Part shown: one piece after another, positions 41,762 to 52,129 of the stretch
Position numbering within the stretch: the first letter of the stretch is position 1
Layout of the letters: each line of letters starts with the position of its first letter
Assembly: GCF_000317085.1 (NCBI RefSeq)
Contig: NC_019702.1
Coordinates: forward strand, 186,001-250,000
DNA: 64,000 nucleotides
From: Synechococcus sp. PCC 7502
GTDB lineage: Bacteria > Cyanobacteriota > Cyanobacteriia > Pseudanabaenales > Pseudanabaenaceae
Reading direction: 5' to 3'
The notes under the pieces: model-generated
Seen by the model: the letters and a program-made list of their open reading frames with translations, nothing else
Told to the model about the DNA's origin: nothing
Database searches by the model: none
Translations under genes and position numbers: made by a program

Positions 41762-42751
41762 ATGAATCCTGATGAGCTACTGAAACGATATACCGCCGGT
41801 GAAGTAAACTTTGCCGAAATTAATCTGCGGGGTGCTAATTTATCTGGGGCAGACTTAATTGGGGTGAACCTATCCAAAGCTAATCTCCATAGTGCTAGTT
41901 TAGTATTTGCTTATTTGACTCGTACTAATTTGCGATCGGCAATTTTAGTGGGGGCAAAATTAGGTGGTGCCAATCTCAATCAGGCGCATCTAAGTGAATC
42001 TAATCTCAGTGATGCGGATTTGCATGGAGCAAGTTTGGCGGGTGCCACTATGGTTAATGCCAATGCCGCTTTAGCTAATTTTTTGGATGCAAATCTGATT
42101 GATGCGGATATGCGGGATATTAGTCTGCGGGGAGCCAATCTAGCTGGAGCCTGTCTGCGAGGTGCCAATTTACGCAAAGAATTAAAGCGATCAGCAAACT
42201 TGACCGGTGCCTGTTTACATAAAGCTGATTTACGGGGGGCAAACTTTACGGGGGCTGATTTATCGGGGGCAGACTTGCGATCAGCAAATTTGACTGAGGC
42301 AACTTTTACGGGAGTTAATTTATCTGGGGCTGATTTAACCAAGGCAATTATGAAGGGCTGTTTTTTAACGGAAGCGAATTTGACAGGAGCAAACTTAACA
42401 GGTGTTAATTTAACAAATGCCAAGATTGAAAGAGCTAACCTCACGGATGTGCAAATGGAAGATGCCAATCTTATGGGGGTAATTATGCCCGATACTAAGC
42501 TCACTAGGGCAAACATGGTGAATGTCAACTTAATGACGGCAAAGCTTTCTCGTAGTGATTTTAGTCGGGTTAATTTGCAACGGGCTAACTTAATTGAAGC
42601 AAATCTGACCGAGGCTTACTTGGCAAGAACAAATCTCTTTGGTGCGGATTTAACCGATGCCATCTTAACTAAAGCCGAGCTTAGTAGTGCGAATTTAGCG
42701 GGGGCAATAATGAAAGGTGCAACTATGCCCGACGGGACAATTCATAGCTAA
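41762..42751 (+). CDS. Pentapeptide repeat protein
   Basis: The 329-residue protein is made almost entirely of A(D/N)LXX pentapeptide repeats, about 55 units, from residue 15 to the end, which fold into a right-handed quadrilateral beta-helix. A short charged break (KELKRS, near residue 143) interrupts the array. The N-terminal MNPDELLKRYTAGEVNFAEI is the usual cap helix of cyanobacterial pentapeptide proteins. No signal peptide or membrane segment is seen, so it is cytosolic. Translation is likely coupled to the preceding cyclase-fold gene (2-base gap). Its function is unknown. Confidence 0.9.
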   Translation: MNPDELLKRYTAGEVNFAEINLRGANLSGADLIGVNLSKANLHSASLVFAYLTRTNLRSAILVGAKLGGANLNQAHLSESNLSDADLHGASLAGATMVNANAALANFLDANLIDADMRDISLRGANLAGACLRGANLRKELKRSANLTGACLHKADLRGANFTGADLSGADLRSANLTEATFTGVNLSGADLTKAIMKGCFLTEANLTGANLTGVNLTNAKIERANLTDVQMEDANLMGVIMPDTKLTRANMVNVNLMTAKLSRSDFSRVNLQRANLIEANLTEAYLARTNLFGADLTDAILTKAELSSANLAGAIMKGATMPDGTIHS

Positions 42752-42859
42752 CTAAAAGTCTAAATCAAAGCGATTAAGTTCAGGTTAAAATTGCAGCATA
42801 GACATTTTCTAGCTTATTAGGTTCTTTCTAATTCTTCTATTTCTTACATATCGACAGCT

Positions 42860-43726
42860 ATGACATCTCAAACTATTGCTTTTAGTAAATATCATGGACT
42901 TGGTAATGATTTTATTCTGATTGATAATTGCAGTAGTAAAGAACCCTATTTATCACCACAGTTGGCTATTAAATATTGCGATCGCCACTTTGGGATTGGC
43001 GCAGATGGCGTAATTTTTCTGTTGTCTGATGGTGCTCAAGATAGCTATAGAATGCGGATATATAACTCCGATGGCTCTGAACCTGAGATGTGTGGTAATG
43101 GCATTCGTTGCCTCGCTAAATTTATGCAGGATTTAGAGATTCCCACCATAGAGAATCAATATTTTCTGCAAACGGGAGCAGGTTTAATGGTGGTGAAGCT
43201 TAATGCCGATGGACAAGTTACCGTGGATATGGGTGAGCCGAGATTATTGGCACAGGAAATTCCCACAACTTTAGCTGATAGAGATCAAAAAGTAATTAAT
43301 CAGCCCCTAGAAATTGATGGGCAAATCTGGAATGTGACGACGGTAAGTATGGGTAATCCCCATTGTATAACCTTTGTAGCTGATGCCGATCGCATACCTT
43401 TAGCAGAACTAGGTATTAAATTTGAACATCATCCAGTATTTCCTAAACGCACGAATACGGAATTTATTGAAGTTGTCAGTTCTAGCTATATCAAAATGCG
43501 AGTATGGGAACGGGGAGCAGGGGCAACTCTAGCCTGTGGTACTGGTGCTTGTGCGTCTGTGGTGGCGGGTGTTTTAAATGGAAAATGCGATCGCGTATGT
43601 ACAGTCAATTTACCAGGTGGGGATTTGCAAATTCATTGGGATACAACCACAAATCATATTTTTATGACAGGCACAGCCGAACGAGTTTTCACTGGCACAA
43701 TTTCGGAGCAACTAAGTGTTAGCTAG
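42860..43726 (+). CDS. dapF: Diaminopimelate epimerase
   Basis: The 288-residue enzyme has both catalytic Cys in their standard settings: EMCGNGIRC (residues about 75-83) and [10 protein letters not shown] (about 222-231), plus [13 protein letters not shown] at the start and GNPHCITFV. It converts LL- to meso-diaminopimelate for lysine and peptidoglycan synthesis. Its last 11 bases overlap the start of the ComM-like gene. Confidence 0.97.
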   Translation: MTSQTIAFSKYHGLGNDFILIDNCSSKEPYLSPQLAIKYCDRHFGIGADGVIFLLSDGAQDSYRMRIYNSDGSEPEMCGNGIRCLAKFMQDLEIPTIENQYFLQTGAGLMVVKLNADGQVTVDMGEPRLLAQEIPTTLADRDQKVINQPLEIDGQIWNVTTVSMGNPHCITFVADADRIPLAELGIKFEHHPVFPKRTNTEFIEVVSSSYIKMRVWERGAGATLACGTGACASVVAGVLNGKCDRVCTVNLPGGDLQIHWDTTTNHIFMTGTAERVFTGTISEQLSVS

Positions 43727-45245
43727 GGTTTGGAGTGCTTCTATCCTTGGAATTGAGGCAGTACAAGTAGGGGTAGAAGTTGATGTGGCGGGCGGTTTAC
43801 CCACAGTTGTAGTTGTGGGCTTACCTGATACTGCCATCCAAGAATCACGGGAACGGGTCAAAGCTGCCTTAAAAAATTCTGGCTATGCCTTCCCCATGCG
43901 TAAGGTAGTGATTAATCTTACCCCTGCGGATTTAAGGAAAGAGGGACCCAGCTTTGATTTACCTATAGGGATCGGTATCCTTGCCGCTTCCGAACAGATC
44001 GATCCACAACTACTATCAGATCATTTATTCTTAGGTGAAGTTTCCCTCGATGGTAATTTGCGGGGTGTTGCGGGTGTACTTCCGATCGCTGCTTCAGCCT
44101 TAAAAATGGGTATGAAAGGCTTGATTGTCCCCCTAGAAAATGCCCAAGAAGCCGCCGTTGTCCAAGGGTTAAATGTCTATGGGTTAAGCAATTTAAGGGA
44201 AGTGGCTGACTTTTTATCCCATCCGCAAAACTATGCTCCTGTACAAAGCAATATCAGGTTTGGTGAAGATGTAGCACCCTCTGAATTTCAACTAGACTTA
44301 AAAGATGTCAAGGGACAGCAACATGCTCGCCGTGCCTTAGAGATTGCCGCCTCAGGAGGACATAATCTAGTCTTTGTTGGTCCACCGGGATCGGGGAAAA
44401 CCCTCTTGGCACGCAGATTGCCTAGTATTTTGCCACCTATGAGTTTTAAAGAAGCTTTAGAAACTACCCAAGTTTATTCTGTAGCGGGATTATTAAAAGG
44501 AAGAGGATTAGTGAGCGATCGCCCATTTAGGAGTCCCCATCATTCCGCCTCTGGTCCCGCTTTAGTTGGAGGGGGGAGTTTTCCTAAACCGGGGGAAATT
44601 TCTTTGGCTAGTAATGGTATCTTGTTCATGGATGAACTAACCGAATTTAAACGGGACGTGCTTGAGTTTCTGCGCCAGCCCTTAGAAGATGGCTTTGTGA
44701 GTATCTCTCGTACCCGTCAGTCGGTAACCTTCCCGGCGAGATTTACGCTAATCGCATCTACTAATCCCTGCGCCTGCGGTTATTACGGCGATTCTATCCA
44801 GCAATGTACCTGCACCTCTAAACAACGGGAACAATACTGGGCAAAGCTATCTGGACCTTTAATGGATCGGATTGACCTTCAAGTCATTGTCAGTCGTCTT
44901 AAGCCTGAGGAAATTACCAGTTTTAGTGAAGGTGAAAATTCGGCTTCGGTGCGATCGCGTGTGCAAAAAGCCAGATCTATCCAACAACAAAGATACAAAA
45001 ACGAACAAAATATTAACTGCAATGCCCAAATGCAAAGTCGGCATATTCGGACTTGGTGCAAACTAGATACCGCCTGTAAAAATTTAATCGAAGCGGCAAT
45101 TCGGAAATTAGGCTTATCTGCCCGTGCCAGCGATCGCATTTTGAAAGTATCTCGCACCATTGCTGACTTAGAAGCCTCGGAGTTACTCACACCCGCCCAT
45201 GTGGCTGAAGCAATCCAGTACCGTACTTTAGATCGTCTAACCTAG
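43716..45245 (+). CDS. comM: YifB/ComM family Mg-chelatase-like AAA+ ATPase
   Basis: The 509-residue protein has a Lon-protease-like N-terminal domain (residues about 1-165; [29 protein letters not shown]), an AAA+ domain with Walker A GPPGSGKT (about 222-229), Walker B GILFMDEL (about 303-310) and arginine-finger [11 protein letters not shown], and a ComM C-terminal domain (YRTLDR). A Cys cluster [14 protein letters not shown] (about 352-366) is also characteristic. ComM is a hexameric helicase promoting branch migration during natural transformation. The start is a GTG inside the end of dapF. The PilB-like ATPase that follows might also bear on DNA uptake. Confidence 0.9.
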   Translation: MLARVWSASILGIEAVQVGVEVDVAGGLPTVVVVGLPDTAIQESRERVKAALKNSGYAFPMRKVVINLTPADLRKEGPSFDLPIGIGILAASEQIDPQLLSDHLFLGEVSLDGNLRGVAGVLPIAASALKMGMKGLIVPLENAQEAAVVQGLNVYGLSNLREVADFLSHPQNYAPVQSNIRFGEDVAPSEFQLDLKDVKGQQHARRALEIAASGGHNLVFVGPPGSGKTLLARRLPSILPPMSFKEALETTQVYSVAGLLKGRGLVSDRPFRSPHHSASGPALVGGGSFPKPGEISLASNGILFMDELTEFKRDVLEFLRQPLEDGFVSISRTRQSVTFPARFTLIASTNPCACGYYGDSIQQCTCTSKQREQYWAKLSGPLMDRIDLQVIVSRLKPEEITSFSEGENSASVRSRVQKARSIQQQRYKNEQNINCNAQMQSRHIRTWCKLDTACKNLIEAAIRKLGLSARASDRILKVSRTIADLEASELLTPAHVAEAIQYRTLDRLT

Positions 45246-45281
45246 ATTTTTTAATTTTAGAAATTTTACGAACCTTAGCCC

Positions 45282-46964
45282 ATGTCCTCTTCCCATCCAC
45301 TACCATCGGAGCAATCAGTTTGGAAACAACTCAGGTGCAATCACCTATTTTCCTGTGACGAAGCACTTAGGCTTTTGGTTGATCCATCGGGCAGATTAAA
45401 TATAAATGGCTTGGATGCAGAGCTAAATCATCGCTTCTTTCAGAAATTTGAAGATCGGAACTCTCTTCCTCCGGTAGTGCCTTTGCTGCTGTGGCAGAGT
45501 TGCTTTTACTTGGGCAGCCCCGTGGAAATTAGTGATGACATTCTTAAAAAAATTAGCGATCGCACCCTTACGGCTATCAAAATCATCCCGATCGCCTCCG
45601 AAAGCTATAGGGCATGGTTTCGTACCCAAAATCTCCCCGATCCCAAAAATATTACTTCCAATCGTTTAATCAATCCCTTAACAGGGGAAACTGAAGAAGT
45701 TGATATTCGTGAAGTTACCGACCTTTACCTATCCCAAGCCGCCAACCAAACTCGCCGCATTAACGCCCTAATTTCTGTGGCAATGCAGCACCGTGCCAGT
45801 GATATTCACCTTGAGCCAACGGAAGAAGGTTTGAGATTTCGCTGTCGGATTGATGGTATTTTGCGGGATATTAAAACCCTACCCCTAGAGGTCAGCCGCC
45901 GTATTATTGTTGCCCTTAAAGTGATGTGTAACATGGATATTGCCGAAAGTCGCAGACCCCAAGACGGGCGCATTGGCAGAAGCTACACCGAGGAAAATAC
46001 CGAAAGTGCCAATTTAGATATGCGCGTTAGCACCTTGCCCTGTGTTAATGGCGAAAAAGTCGTAATTAGATTATTACCAAGGCGGAATCCATTTACAGGA
46101 AATATTCAAGGTTTAGGATTTACGCCCAGAGCTTTACAAACCTATAGCACTTGGTTACAACAGCCCCAGGGGTTAATTATTATGACGGGACCCACTGGCT
46201 CAGGTAAAACTAGTACCCTTTATACCAGCCTGCAAATGATTGCCACTGAGCATGTCAATGTGGTCACAGTCGAAGACCCCGTAGAATATATCCTGCCTAA
46301 TATTACCCAAACCCAAGTACATGAGCTGGCAGGGATGACCTTTGCGGCAGGATTAAGGGCGATTTTGCGACAAGACCCTGATATTGTCATGGTGGGCGAA
46401 GTCAGAGACCCTGAAACGGCAGAAACTGTGATTAGAGCAGCTTTGACAGGACACCTAGTACTTAGTACCATGCACACCAATGATGCTGCCAGTGCCATTC
46501 CTCGCCTTAAGGACTTAGGACCAGACCCCGGCTTAATTAGTGATGCTTTGTTAGGTATAGTGGCACAGCGTCTAGTGCGTAAGGTTTGTCCCCACTGCGC
46601 TCAACCTCATATCCCTTCTGATACGGAACTCATGGCTTTAACGCTTAGTAGAAGTGATATTGGCAGCAACTGGCGTAAGGGTAAAGGCTGTGAAAAATGT
46701 TTAGGATCGGGATATTTGGGACGGGAAGCCGTGGTGGAATTATTGGATGTGAATGATCATGTACGTCGAATTATCTATGAAGGCAATATTACCCAAATGA
46801 ATCGGTATTTAAGTGAAATTGATTTTGATTCCTTTCGCCTCGCTGCCATTGATAAGGTGATTAGGGGAGTTACAACCGTTGAAGAAGTGACAAGAGTTTT
46901 ACCACGCAGCGCACTAGTACATAGGTCTGTGTTTGTACCTAGGCAAATATCTAACGCCAGTTAA
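45282..46964 (+). CDS. GspE/PilB-type secretion ATPase
   Basis: The 560-residue ATPase has the N2 domain (ASDIHLEPTEEGLRFRCRIDG, residues about 168-188), Walker A GPTGSGKTSTLY (about 305-316), the Asp box VTVEDPVEY, Walker B DIVMVGEVRDPETAE and the His box LVLSTMHTNDAA, then the tetra-Cys zinc motif CPHC...CEKCLGSGYLGR (about 440-480). These mark assembly ATPases of type IV pili or type II secretion. The N-terminal N1 part is short and diverged, so it resembles PilB2-like paralogues more than the main PilB, which cyanobacteria encode next to pilT and pilC; neither lies here. A specific role is uncertain. Confidence 0.88.
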   Translation: MSSSHPLPSEQSVWKQLRCNHLFSCDEALRLLVDPSGRLNINGLDAELNHRFFQKFEDRNSLPPVVPLLLWQSCFYLGSPVEISDDILKKISDRTLTAIKIIPIASESYRAWFRTQNLPDPKNITSNRLINPLTGETEEVDIREVTDLYLSQAANQTRRINALISVAMQHRASDIHLEPTEEGLRFRCRIDGILRDIKTLPLEVSRRIIVALKVMCNMDIAESRRPQDGRIGRSYTEENTESANLDMRVSTLPCVNGEKVVIRLLPRRNPFTGNIQGLGFTPRALQTYSTWLQQPQGLIIMTGPTGSGKTSTLYTSLQMIATEHVNVVTVEDPVEYILPNITQTQVHELAGMTFAAGLRAILRQDPDIVMVGEVRDPETAETVIRAALTGHLVLSTMHTNDAASAIPRLKDLGPDPGLISDALLGIVAQRLVRKVCPHCAQPHIPSDTELMALTLSRSDIGSNWRKGKGCEKCLGSGYLGREAVVELLDVNDHVRRIIYEGNITQMNRYLSEIDFDSFRLAAIDKVIRGVTTVEEVTRVLPRSALVHRSVFVPRQISNAS

Positions 46965-47027
46965 GAGGTACAGATTCTGGTGTAGTCTAGTATTCTCAAT
47001 ATTTCAAAAATTTATTTCACAATTTAA

Positions 47028-47774
<747 letters not shown>

Positions 47775-47781
47775 TATTCTT

Positions 47782-47821
47782 CTCTCCTTTACCCAAGATC
47801 AAACTGATTAGTAAGGGAGAG
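47782..47821. terminator. shared terminator stem between fabG and chlB
   Basis: CTCTCCTTTAC (47782-47792) pairs with GTAAGGGAGAG (47811-47821): an 11-base stem with one G-U pair and an 18-base loop, lying between the convergent ends of fabG and chlB. T tracts on either side are poor, so efficiency is uncertain, but the position suits a bidirectional terminator. Confidence 0.6.
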
Positions 47822-47827
47822 CAACCT

Positions 47828-49354
47828 TTAAGCTCCGACTGATTCCTTAGCCGCATAAAATACTTCCAAGGTAATTTCACTGACTTGGCGATCGCGGGCA
47901 AATTTCTCCGTATTCCGTTTGACCTTACCCCGTACAAACCCAGGAATTTGTTGCAGAGTTGCCTTTGCTTCTTTGCTCCAGTTCATATCAGCACCTGCGG
48001 AAATTCCTTTAGTGATAACTTCTTTGGTATCGTGACCCCCAAAAATCTCTAATAGGTGATCTTCCATGCCTAAAGTGAAGGAGTTATACACTAAATCACA
48101 CACTTGATTGGTGCCTTCGTAGCCTAAAAACGGTTTATAGCCAATGGGAAAGTTCTGAACGTGAATCGGTGCGGCAATTACACCACAGGGAATATTTAAG
48201 CGTTTACCAACATGACGTTCCATCTGGGTACCAAAAATAGCTGACGGTTCCACACGGGCGATCGCATCGCCAATCAGTCCATGATCCTCAGTAATTAAAA
48301 CTTCCTCGCAATATTCACTGACTTCTTTGCGGAACCATTCCTCATCATATTTACAATAGGTGCCAGCCCAAACCACATTAATACCCATTTCTCGTACTAA
48401 AATTTTGGTCATCGCCGCCGCATGGGTAGAGTCCCCAAACACTACAGCTTTTTTGCCTGTCAGGTTTTGACAATCAATAGAACGGGAGAACCAAGCCGCC
48501 TCGGAAACGTATAAAGTCTGCTCGTTAATGAACTCTTCGTAATCAACATCTGCTCCTTGGGCATTCAATACCTCTTGAATTTTGCGAATGCAACGGGCAG
48601 TTTCGACCACACCCATCGGCGTAATATCCACGCAGGGCGTACCAAATTCTAACTCTAAATACTTGGCAGCCATTCCCCCTAATTCACGGTAAGGGACTAA
48701 ATTAAACCAGGCTTGAGGCAATTTTTTTAAGTCATGGACTGATGCCCCTTCAGGAATAACTAGGTTGACCTCTATGCCCAAATCCGCCATTAACCGCTTT
48801 AGTTCGGTGCAGTCATGGTGATTATGAAATCCTAAGGTGGAAATACCTAAAATATTGACCGATGGTTTCGAGGTTTTAGCTGTGGGCAGTTCCCCTTTTT
48901 TGCGAGCTTTTTCAATGTAGAACTTAACAACTTGTTCTAGGGTGCGATCGCCTGCTTGGAGTTCATTAACTCGATAGTGATTTACATCCGCCAACATCAC
49001 ATCACACTTAGCACTCATCTGTGCCTGCTCGACAAAGTTATGCAAGTCCTCCTGCAAAATACTAGAGGTACAAGTCGGAGTCAGAATAATTAAATCAGGA
49101 CTACCCTCCACATCTTTACGCACAATATTATCTATAACTTTCTCCCCTGAACCCCTTGCCAGTACATGGCGATCGACCACACTAGTTGTCACAGGTGTAA
49201 AATCCCGCGATCGCTCTAGCATTGAGCGCATGACATTAAAATAATCATCTCCAATGGGGGCGTGCATAATTGCTTGGACATTCTTAAATGAAGTAGCAAC
49301 CCGTAAAGTACCAATATGGGCAGGACCTGCATACATCCAATAGGCTAGTTTCAT
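47828..49354 (-). CDS. chlB: Light-independent protochlorophyllide reductase subunit B
   Basis: The 508-residue protein is a full-length ChlB, starting [20 protein letters not shown], with the cluster-ligand Asp of this subunit and the substrate-site regions conserved ([61 protein letters not shown], and the C-terminal [17 protein letters not shown] cap). With ChlN it forms the nitrogenase-like catalytic component of DPOR, reduced by ChlL, which makes chlorophyllide in the dark. chlL and chlN are not in the window. The oxygen sensitivity of the system is shared by all homologues. Confidence 0.98.
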   Translation of the reverse strand: MKLAYWMYAGPAHIGTLRVATSFKNVQAIMHAPIGDDYFNVMRSMLERSRDFTPVTTSVVDRHVLARGSGEKVIDNIVRKDVEGSPDLIILTPTCTSSILQEDLHNFVEQAQMSAKCDVMLADVNHYRVNELQAGDRTLEQVVKFYIEKARKKGELPTAKTSKPSVNILGISTLGFHNHHDCTELKRLMADLGIEVNLVIPEGASVHDLKKLPQAWFNLVPYRELGGMAAKYLELEFGTPCVDITPMGVVETARCIRKIQEVLNAQGADVDYEEFINEQTLYVSEAAWFSRSIDCQNLTGKKAVVFGDSTHAAAMTKILVREMGINVVWAGTYCKYDEEWFRKEVSEYCEEVLITEDHGLIGDAIARVEPSAIFGTQMERHVGKRLNIPCGVIAAPIHVQNFPIGYKPFLGYEGTNQVCDLVYNSFTLGMEDHLLEIFGGHDTKEVITKGISAGADMNWSKEAKATLQQIPGFVRGKVKRNTEKFARDRQVSEITLEVFYAAKESVGA

Positions 49355-49471
49355 ATTTAGTGAAGATAATTTTAGTAAAGATAATTGAAAGATATATACA
49401 CACGACTTTGTATCTAATCTTTAGCCTAGTTTGCCAAGACTGGGATTGCGGCTATATTTAACTATTCTTCA

Positions 49472-49675
49472 CTAATCTCTAAAATCGTTTACGCAGAAGT
49501 ATTTCCACTTCATAAATATCTTTAGAAAAATTAATTTACAGCCAATTTTACGACCAAGGTATCCCGTACTATCCATAAAAGACTGTACAGAGATTTCTTG
49601 ATCGCCAACTAAGCTTGAAACTACGAGTTTAAGGAGTTGTTTGAGGAGTTGTTTGAGGAGTTTAAATAGAGCCAT
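49472..49675 (-). CDS. Doubtful small ORF with repeated Leu-Lys-Gln segment
   Basis: This 67-residue ORF lies in the 407-base chlB-sbpA gap. Its N-terminus MALFKLLKQLLKQLLKLVVSS comes from a 12-base direct repeat and would form an amphipathic helix; the rest shows no recognised motif. No ribosome-binding site precedes the ATG. It may be a chance frame or a gene remnant. The rest of the gap (49355-49471 and 49676-49761) shows nothing beyond AT-rich sequence that must include the sbpA and chlB promoters. Confidence 0.2.
   Translation of the reverse strand: MALFKLLKQLLKQLLKLVVSSLVGDQEISVQSFMDSTGYLGRKIGCKLIFLKIFMKWKYFCVNDFRD
49633..49668. repeat. 12-base direct repeat, two full copies and one partial
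   Basis: GGAGTTGTTTGA occurs at 49633-49644 and 49645-49656, followed by a partial copy from 49657. The unit length is a multiple of three, so any minus-strand frame stays open. It is upstream of sbpA. Confidence 0.8.
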
Positions 49676-49761
49676 AAACTATTGCAATTTAACTTTAAAT
49701 ATGAGATCGTGGAACTACGGTTTATACATATAATTACCGTTGTTTTTTAAAAATTAAATCC

Positions 49762-50871
49762 ATGACCAAATACGTCCAGCGATCGCCTTTCAGCCACACT
49801 TTTCAACAAGCTTCTAAATTTTTCCAAAATCTGTCTCGATTCAAAAAATCTCGAATTTTCGTTTCACTTTTAGCTCTTAGTCTAGCCTCAACCTTGGGAC
49901 TGAGTAATTTAATTGCGCCTCAGCCAGCAGCCAGTCAATCAACTAAGGAAATTACCCTAGTTAGCTATGCTGTAACCAAAACTGCCTATGGCAAAATTAT
50001 TCCTAAATTTGTAGAAAAGTGGAAAAAAGAAACAGGTGAAACTGTAAAAGTTAGAGAAAGCTATGGTGGATCAGGGTCTCAAGCCCGTGCAGTCGTTGAT
50101 GGCTTAGAAGCGGATGTAACTAACTTTGCCCTTGCCGTTGACACCAATAGGCTCCAAATTGCAGGATTACTAAAGGCAGGCTGGGAAAAAAGATTACCCA
50201 ATAACTCGATCGTCACAAAGTCAGCCGTAGTTCTAGCTACTAGACCCGCGAACCCTAAAAATATTAAAACATGGGCAGACCTAGCAAAACCCGGAATTAA
50301 AGTTATTACTGCTAATCCTAAAACCTCTGGTGTAGCTAGATGGAACTTCGTAGCTTTATGGGGATCGGTAACTGAAACTGGTGGAACGGAAGCGCAAGCA
50401 AAAGATTATGTAACTAAGGTCTTCAAAAATGTACCTGTTCTCCCCAAAGACGCCCGTGAAGCGACAGATGTATTTATTAAGCAAAGACAGGGTGACGTAT
50501 TACTTAACTATGAAAATGAGCTAATTTTAGCTGCGGCTGAAGGTAAGGCAAGTACTTTTGCCCTCCCTCCTGTAAATATCTCCATTGATACCCCTGTGGC
50601 AGTGGTTGATAAATATGTTGATAAGCACGGCACTCGTAAGGTTGCTGAGGCATTTGCTGCATATCTCTTTACTCCAGAAGCACAACGAGAATTCGCCAAA
50701 ACAGGCTTTAGGTCTGTAAATCCTGAAGTGGCAAAGGAATTTGCCAGCAAGTATCGCAAAATTGAGAAGCTCTATACAATTAACGAATTTGGGGGCTGGA
50801 GTGCAGCTAACTCTAAGTTCTTTACCGATGGTGCCATCTTCGACCAAATTCAAAAAGATGCTCGTAAATAG
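49762..50871 (+). CDS. sbpA: Sulfate-binding protein
   Basis: The 369-residue precursor has a long N-terminal extension and signal peptide (hydrophobic residues about 33-50, cleavage near AAS), then a type-2 periplasmic binding fold of the SBP/CysP family: SYAVTKTAYGKIIPKF, the VRESYGGSGSQARAV anion loop (about residues 95-109), DVTNFALAVDTNRL, and NYENELILAA. It delivers sulfate, possibly thiosulfate, to the CysT/CysW permease encoded just downstream. A strong terminator at 50883 separates it from the remaining genes, so it can be made in excess. Confidence 0.95.
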   Translation: MTKYVQRSPFSHTFQQASKFFQNLSRFKKSRIFVSLLALSLASTLGLSNLIAPQPAASQSTKEITLVSYAVTKTAYGKIIPKFVEKWKKETGETVKVRESYGGSGSQARAVVDGLEADVTNFALAVDTNRLQIAGLLKAGWEKRLPNNSIVTKSAVVLATRPANPKNIKTWADLAKPGIKVITANPKTSGVARWNFVALWGSVTETGGTEAQAKDYVTKVFKNVPVLPKDAREATDVFIKQRQGDVLLNYENELILAAAEGKASTFALPPVNISIDTPVAVVDKYVDKHGTRKVAEAFAAYLFTPEAQREFAKTGFRSVNPEVAKEFASKYRKIEKLYTINEFGGWSAANSKFFTDGAIFDQIQKDARK

Positions 50872-50882
50872 GGTAGTTACGT

Positions 50883-50905
50883 TGGGGTGTTGAAGCCCCA
50901 TTTTT
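50883..50905 (+). terminator. terminator/attenuator between sbpA and the NIL-domain gene
   Basis: TGGGG (50883-50887) pairs with CCCCA (50896-50900) around an 8-base loop and is followed by five T. It lies 12 bases past the sbpA stop, inside what looks like the sulfate-transport operon. Confidence 0.85.
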
Positions 50906-50966
50906 GTTAATCGGTTGGTAATCGGTCTGTATTAATGGCTTAACCCATAGTTTATGGAGAATGACA

Positions 50967-51257
50967 ATGCTAGAAGCTGATTACATTCAAGATAAAAGAA
51001 CAACCACAGCCTTTATTACTTTAAAGATTGCGGGAGATTACCATCAAGAACCAGTAATTTCTCGCTTGATTTCTGAATTTGGCTTAACGGTTAATATAAC
51101 TGCGGCAATCTTGGGAGAAAACACTAAAGACGATGGTTGGTTCAAATTAGATTTACAGGGAACCCAAGAGCAAATTCACAACGCCTTGATTTATCTCAAT
51201 GATCTGGGCTTAGAAATATGGGATGGCAAAAATAATAATATTGACGAGGGCTGGTAA
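50967..51257 (+). CDS. NIL domain protein of the sulfate transport cluster
   Basis: The 96-residue protein is a single NIL domain, an ACT-like ferredoxin fold otherwise found at the C-terminus of methionine ABC ATPases, with the pattern FITLKIAGDYHQEPVISRLISEFGLTVNITAAIL and W-KLDLQGTQEQI-NALIYL-DLGLEI. I take the ATG at 50967 because GGAG at 50956-50959 is 7 bases upstream of it and only 1 base from the ATG at 50961. A similar small gene sits in the sulfate permease operon of Synechocystis. A regulatory, amino-acid- or anion-sensing role is possible but unproven. It shares one base with cysT. Confidence 0.85.
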   Translation: MLEADYIQDKRTTTAFITLKIAGDYHQEPVISRLISEFGLTVNITAAILGENTKDDGWFKLDLQGTQEQIHNALIYLNDLGLEIWDGKNNNIDEGW

Positions 51258-52129
51258 TGAGTTCATTAACTAAAAATATAAATCAAGAGTTAAATCAAGG
51301 GAATAATGCAGGTAAGCCCAAAAAGGTTAAGTTTAAACCGCCCTACGCATGGATTGTGACATGGGTATACCTAGTAGTTATTCTTTTAATTCCAATTTCG
51401 GCTTTACTGGCAAAATCTGTTACCACAACTCCAGAGGAAATCTGGCGGATTGCCACCTCAGATGTTGCTCTCTCTGCCTACAATGTTACTTTTGTCACGG
51501 CACTCTGGGCGGGTACCATTGGCGGCATATTTGGCACTTTGGTAGCATGGGTATTAGTTCGCTATAATTTTCCTGGTAAAAAAATTATTGATGCCGCAGT
51601 AGATTTACCCTTTGCCCTCCCAACTGCTGTTGCGGGTATCAGTTTGGCTACGGTTTATAGTCCCACGGGCTGGATTGGTGCAATTTTTGAACCATTGGGC
51701 ATTAAAATTGCCTTTACCCGCATAGGGGTATTTATTGCCATGCTATTTATTGCTTTACCGTTTGTAGTTAGGACTTTACAGCCAGTTCTGCTGGAAATGG
51801 AAAAGGATATAGAAGAAGTGGCATGGTGCTTAGGTGCAACCCAATGGCAGACTTTTTATAAAGTAATTTTCCCGCCTTTAATTCCGCCAATTTTAACAGG
51901 TATAGTCCTAGGTTTCTCGCGGGCGGTAGGAGAGTTTGGTTCCATCGTCATTATTGCCTCGAATATTCCCTTTGAAGATTTAATTGCTCCTGTTTTAATC
52001 TTTCAAAGGTTAGAGGAATACGACTATGTTGGTGCCACGATTATTGGCATGGTGATGTTGATCATTTCTCTAATCTTGATTTTAATTATCAATTTCTTAC
52101 AAAAGTGGGGACAAAGGTATGGTCACTGA
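51257..52129 (+). CDS. cysT: Sulfate ABC transporter permease CysT
   Basis: The 290-residue inner-membrane protein has six predicted helices and the ABC-permease EAA loop EVAWCLGATQWQTFYKVIFPPLIPPI (residues about 188-213). The DLPFALPTAVAGISLATVYS and RAVGEFGSIVIIASNIPF segments are typical of CysT/CysU of sulfate transporters. The ATG overlaps the stop of the NIL gene by one base and its 3' end overlaps cysW by 11 bases, so all three are translationally coupled. Confidence 0.95.
   Translation: MSSLTKNINQELNQGNNAGKPKKVKFKPPYAWIVTWVYLVVILLIPISALLAKSVTTTPEEIWRIATSDVALSAYNVTFVTALWAGTIGGIFGTLVAWVLVRYNFPGKKIIDAAVDLPFALPTAVAGISLATVYSPTGWIGAIFEPLGIKIAFTRIGVFIAMLFIALPFVVRTLQPVLLEMEKDIEEVAWCLGATQWQTFYKVIFPPLIPPILTGIVLGFSRAVGEFGSIVIIASNIPFEDLIAPVLIFQRLEEYDYVGATIIGMVMLIISLILILIINFLQKWGQRYGH

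Noticed and set aside
41980-42528. 182-residue minus-strand frame inside the pentapeptide gene
   Set aside because: It is a shadow produced by the repetitive A(D/N)LXX codon pattern; it has no ribosome-binding site and repetitive Lys/Leu/Ala/Pro content.
41762-42751. Repeated DNA in the pentapeptide gene as a CRISPR-like or satellite array
   Set aside because: The 15-base periodicity is explained by protein repeats and lacks constant repeats with unique spacers.
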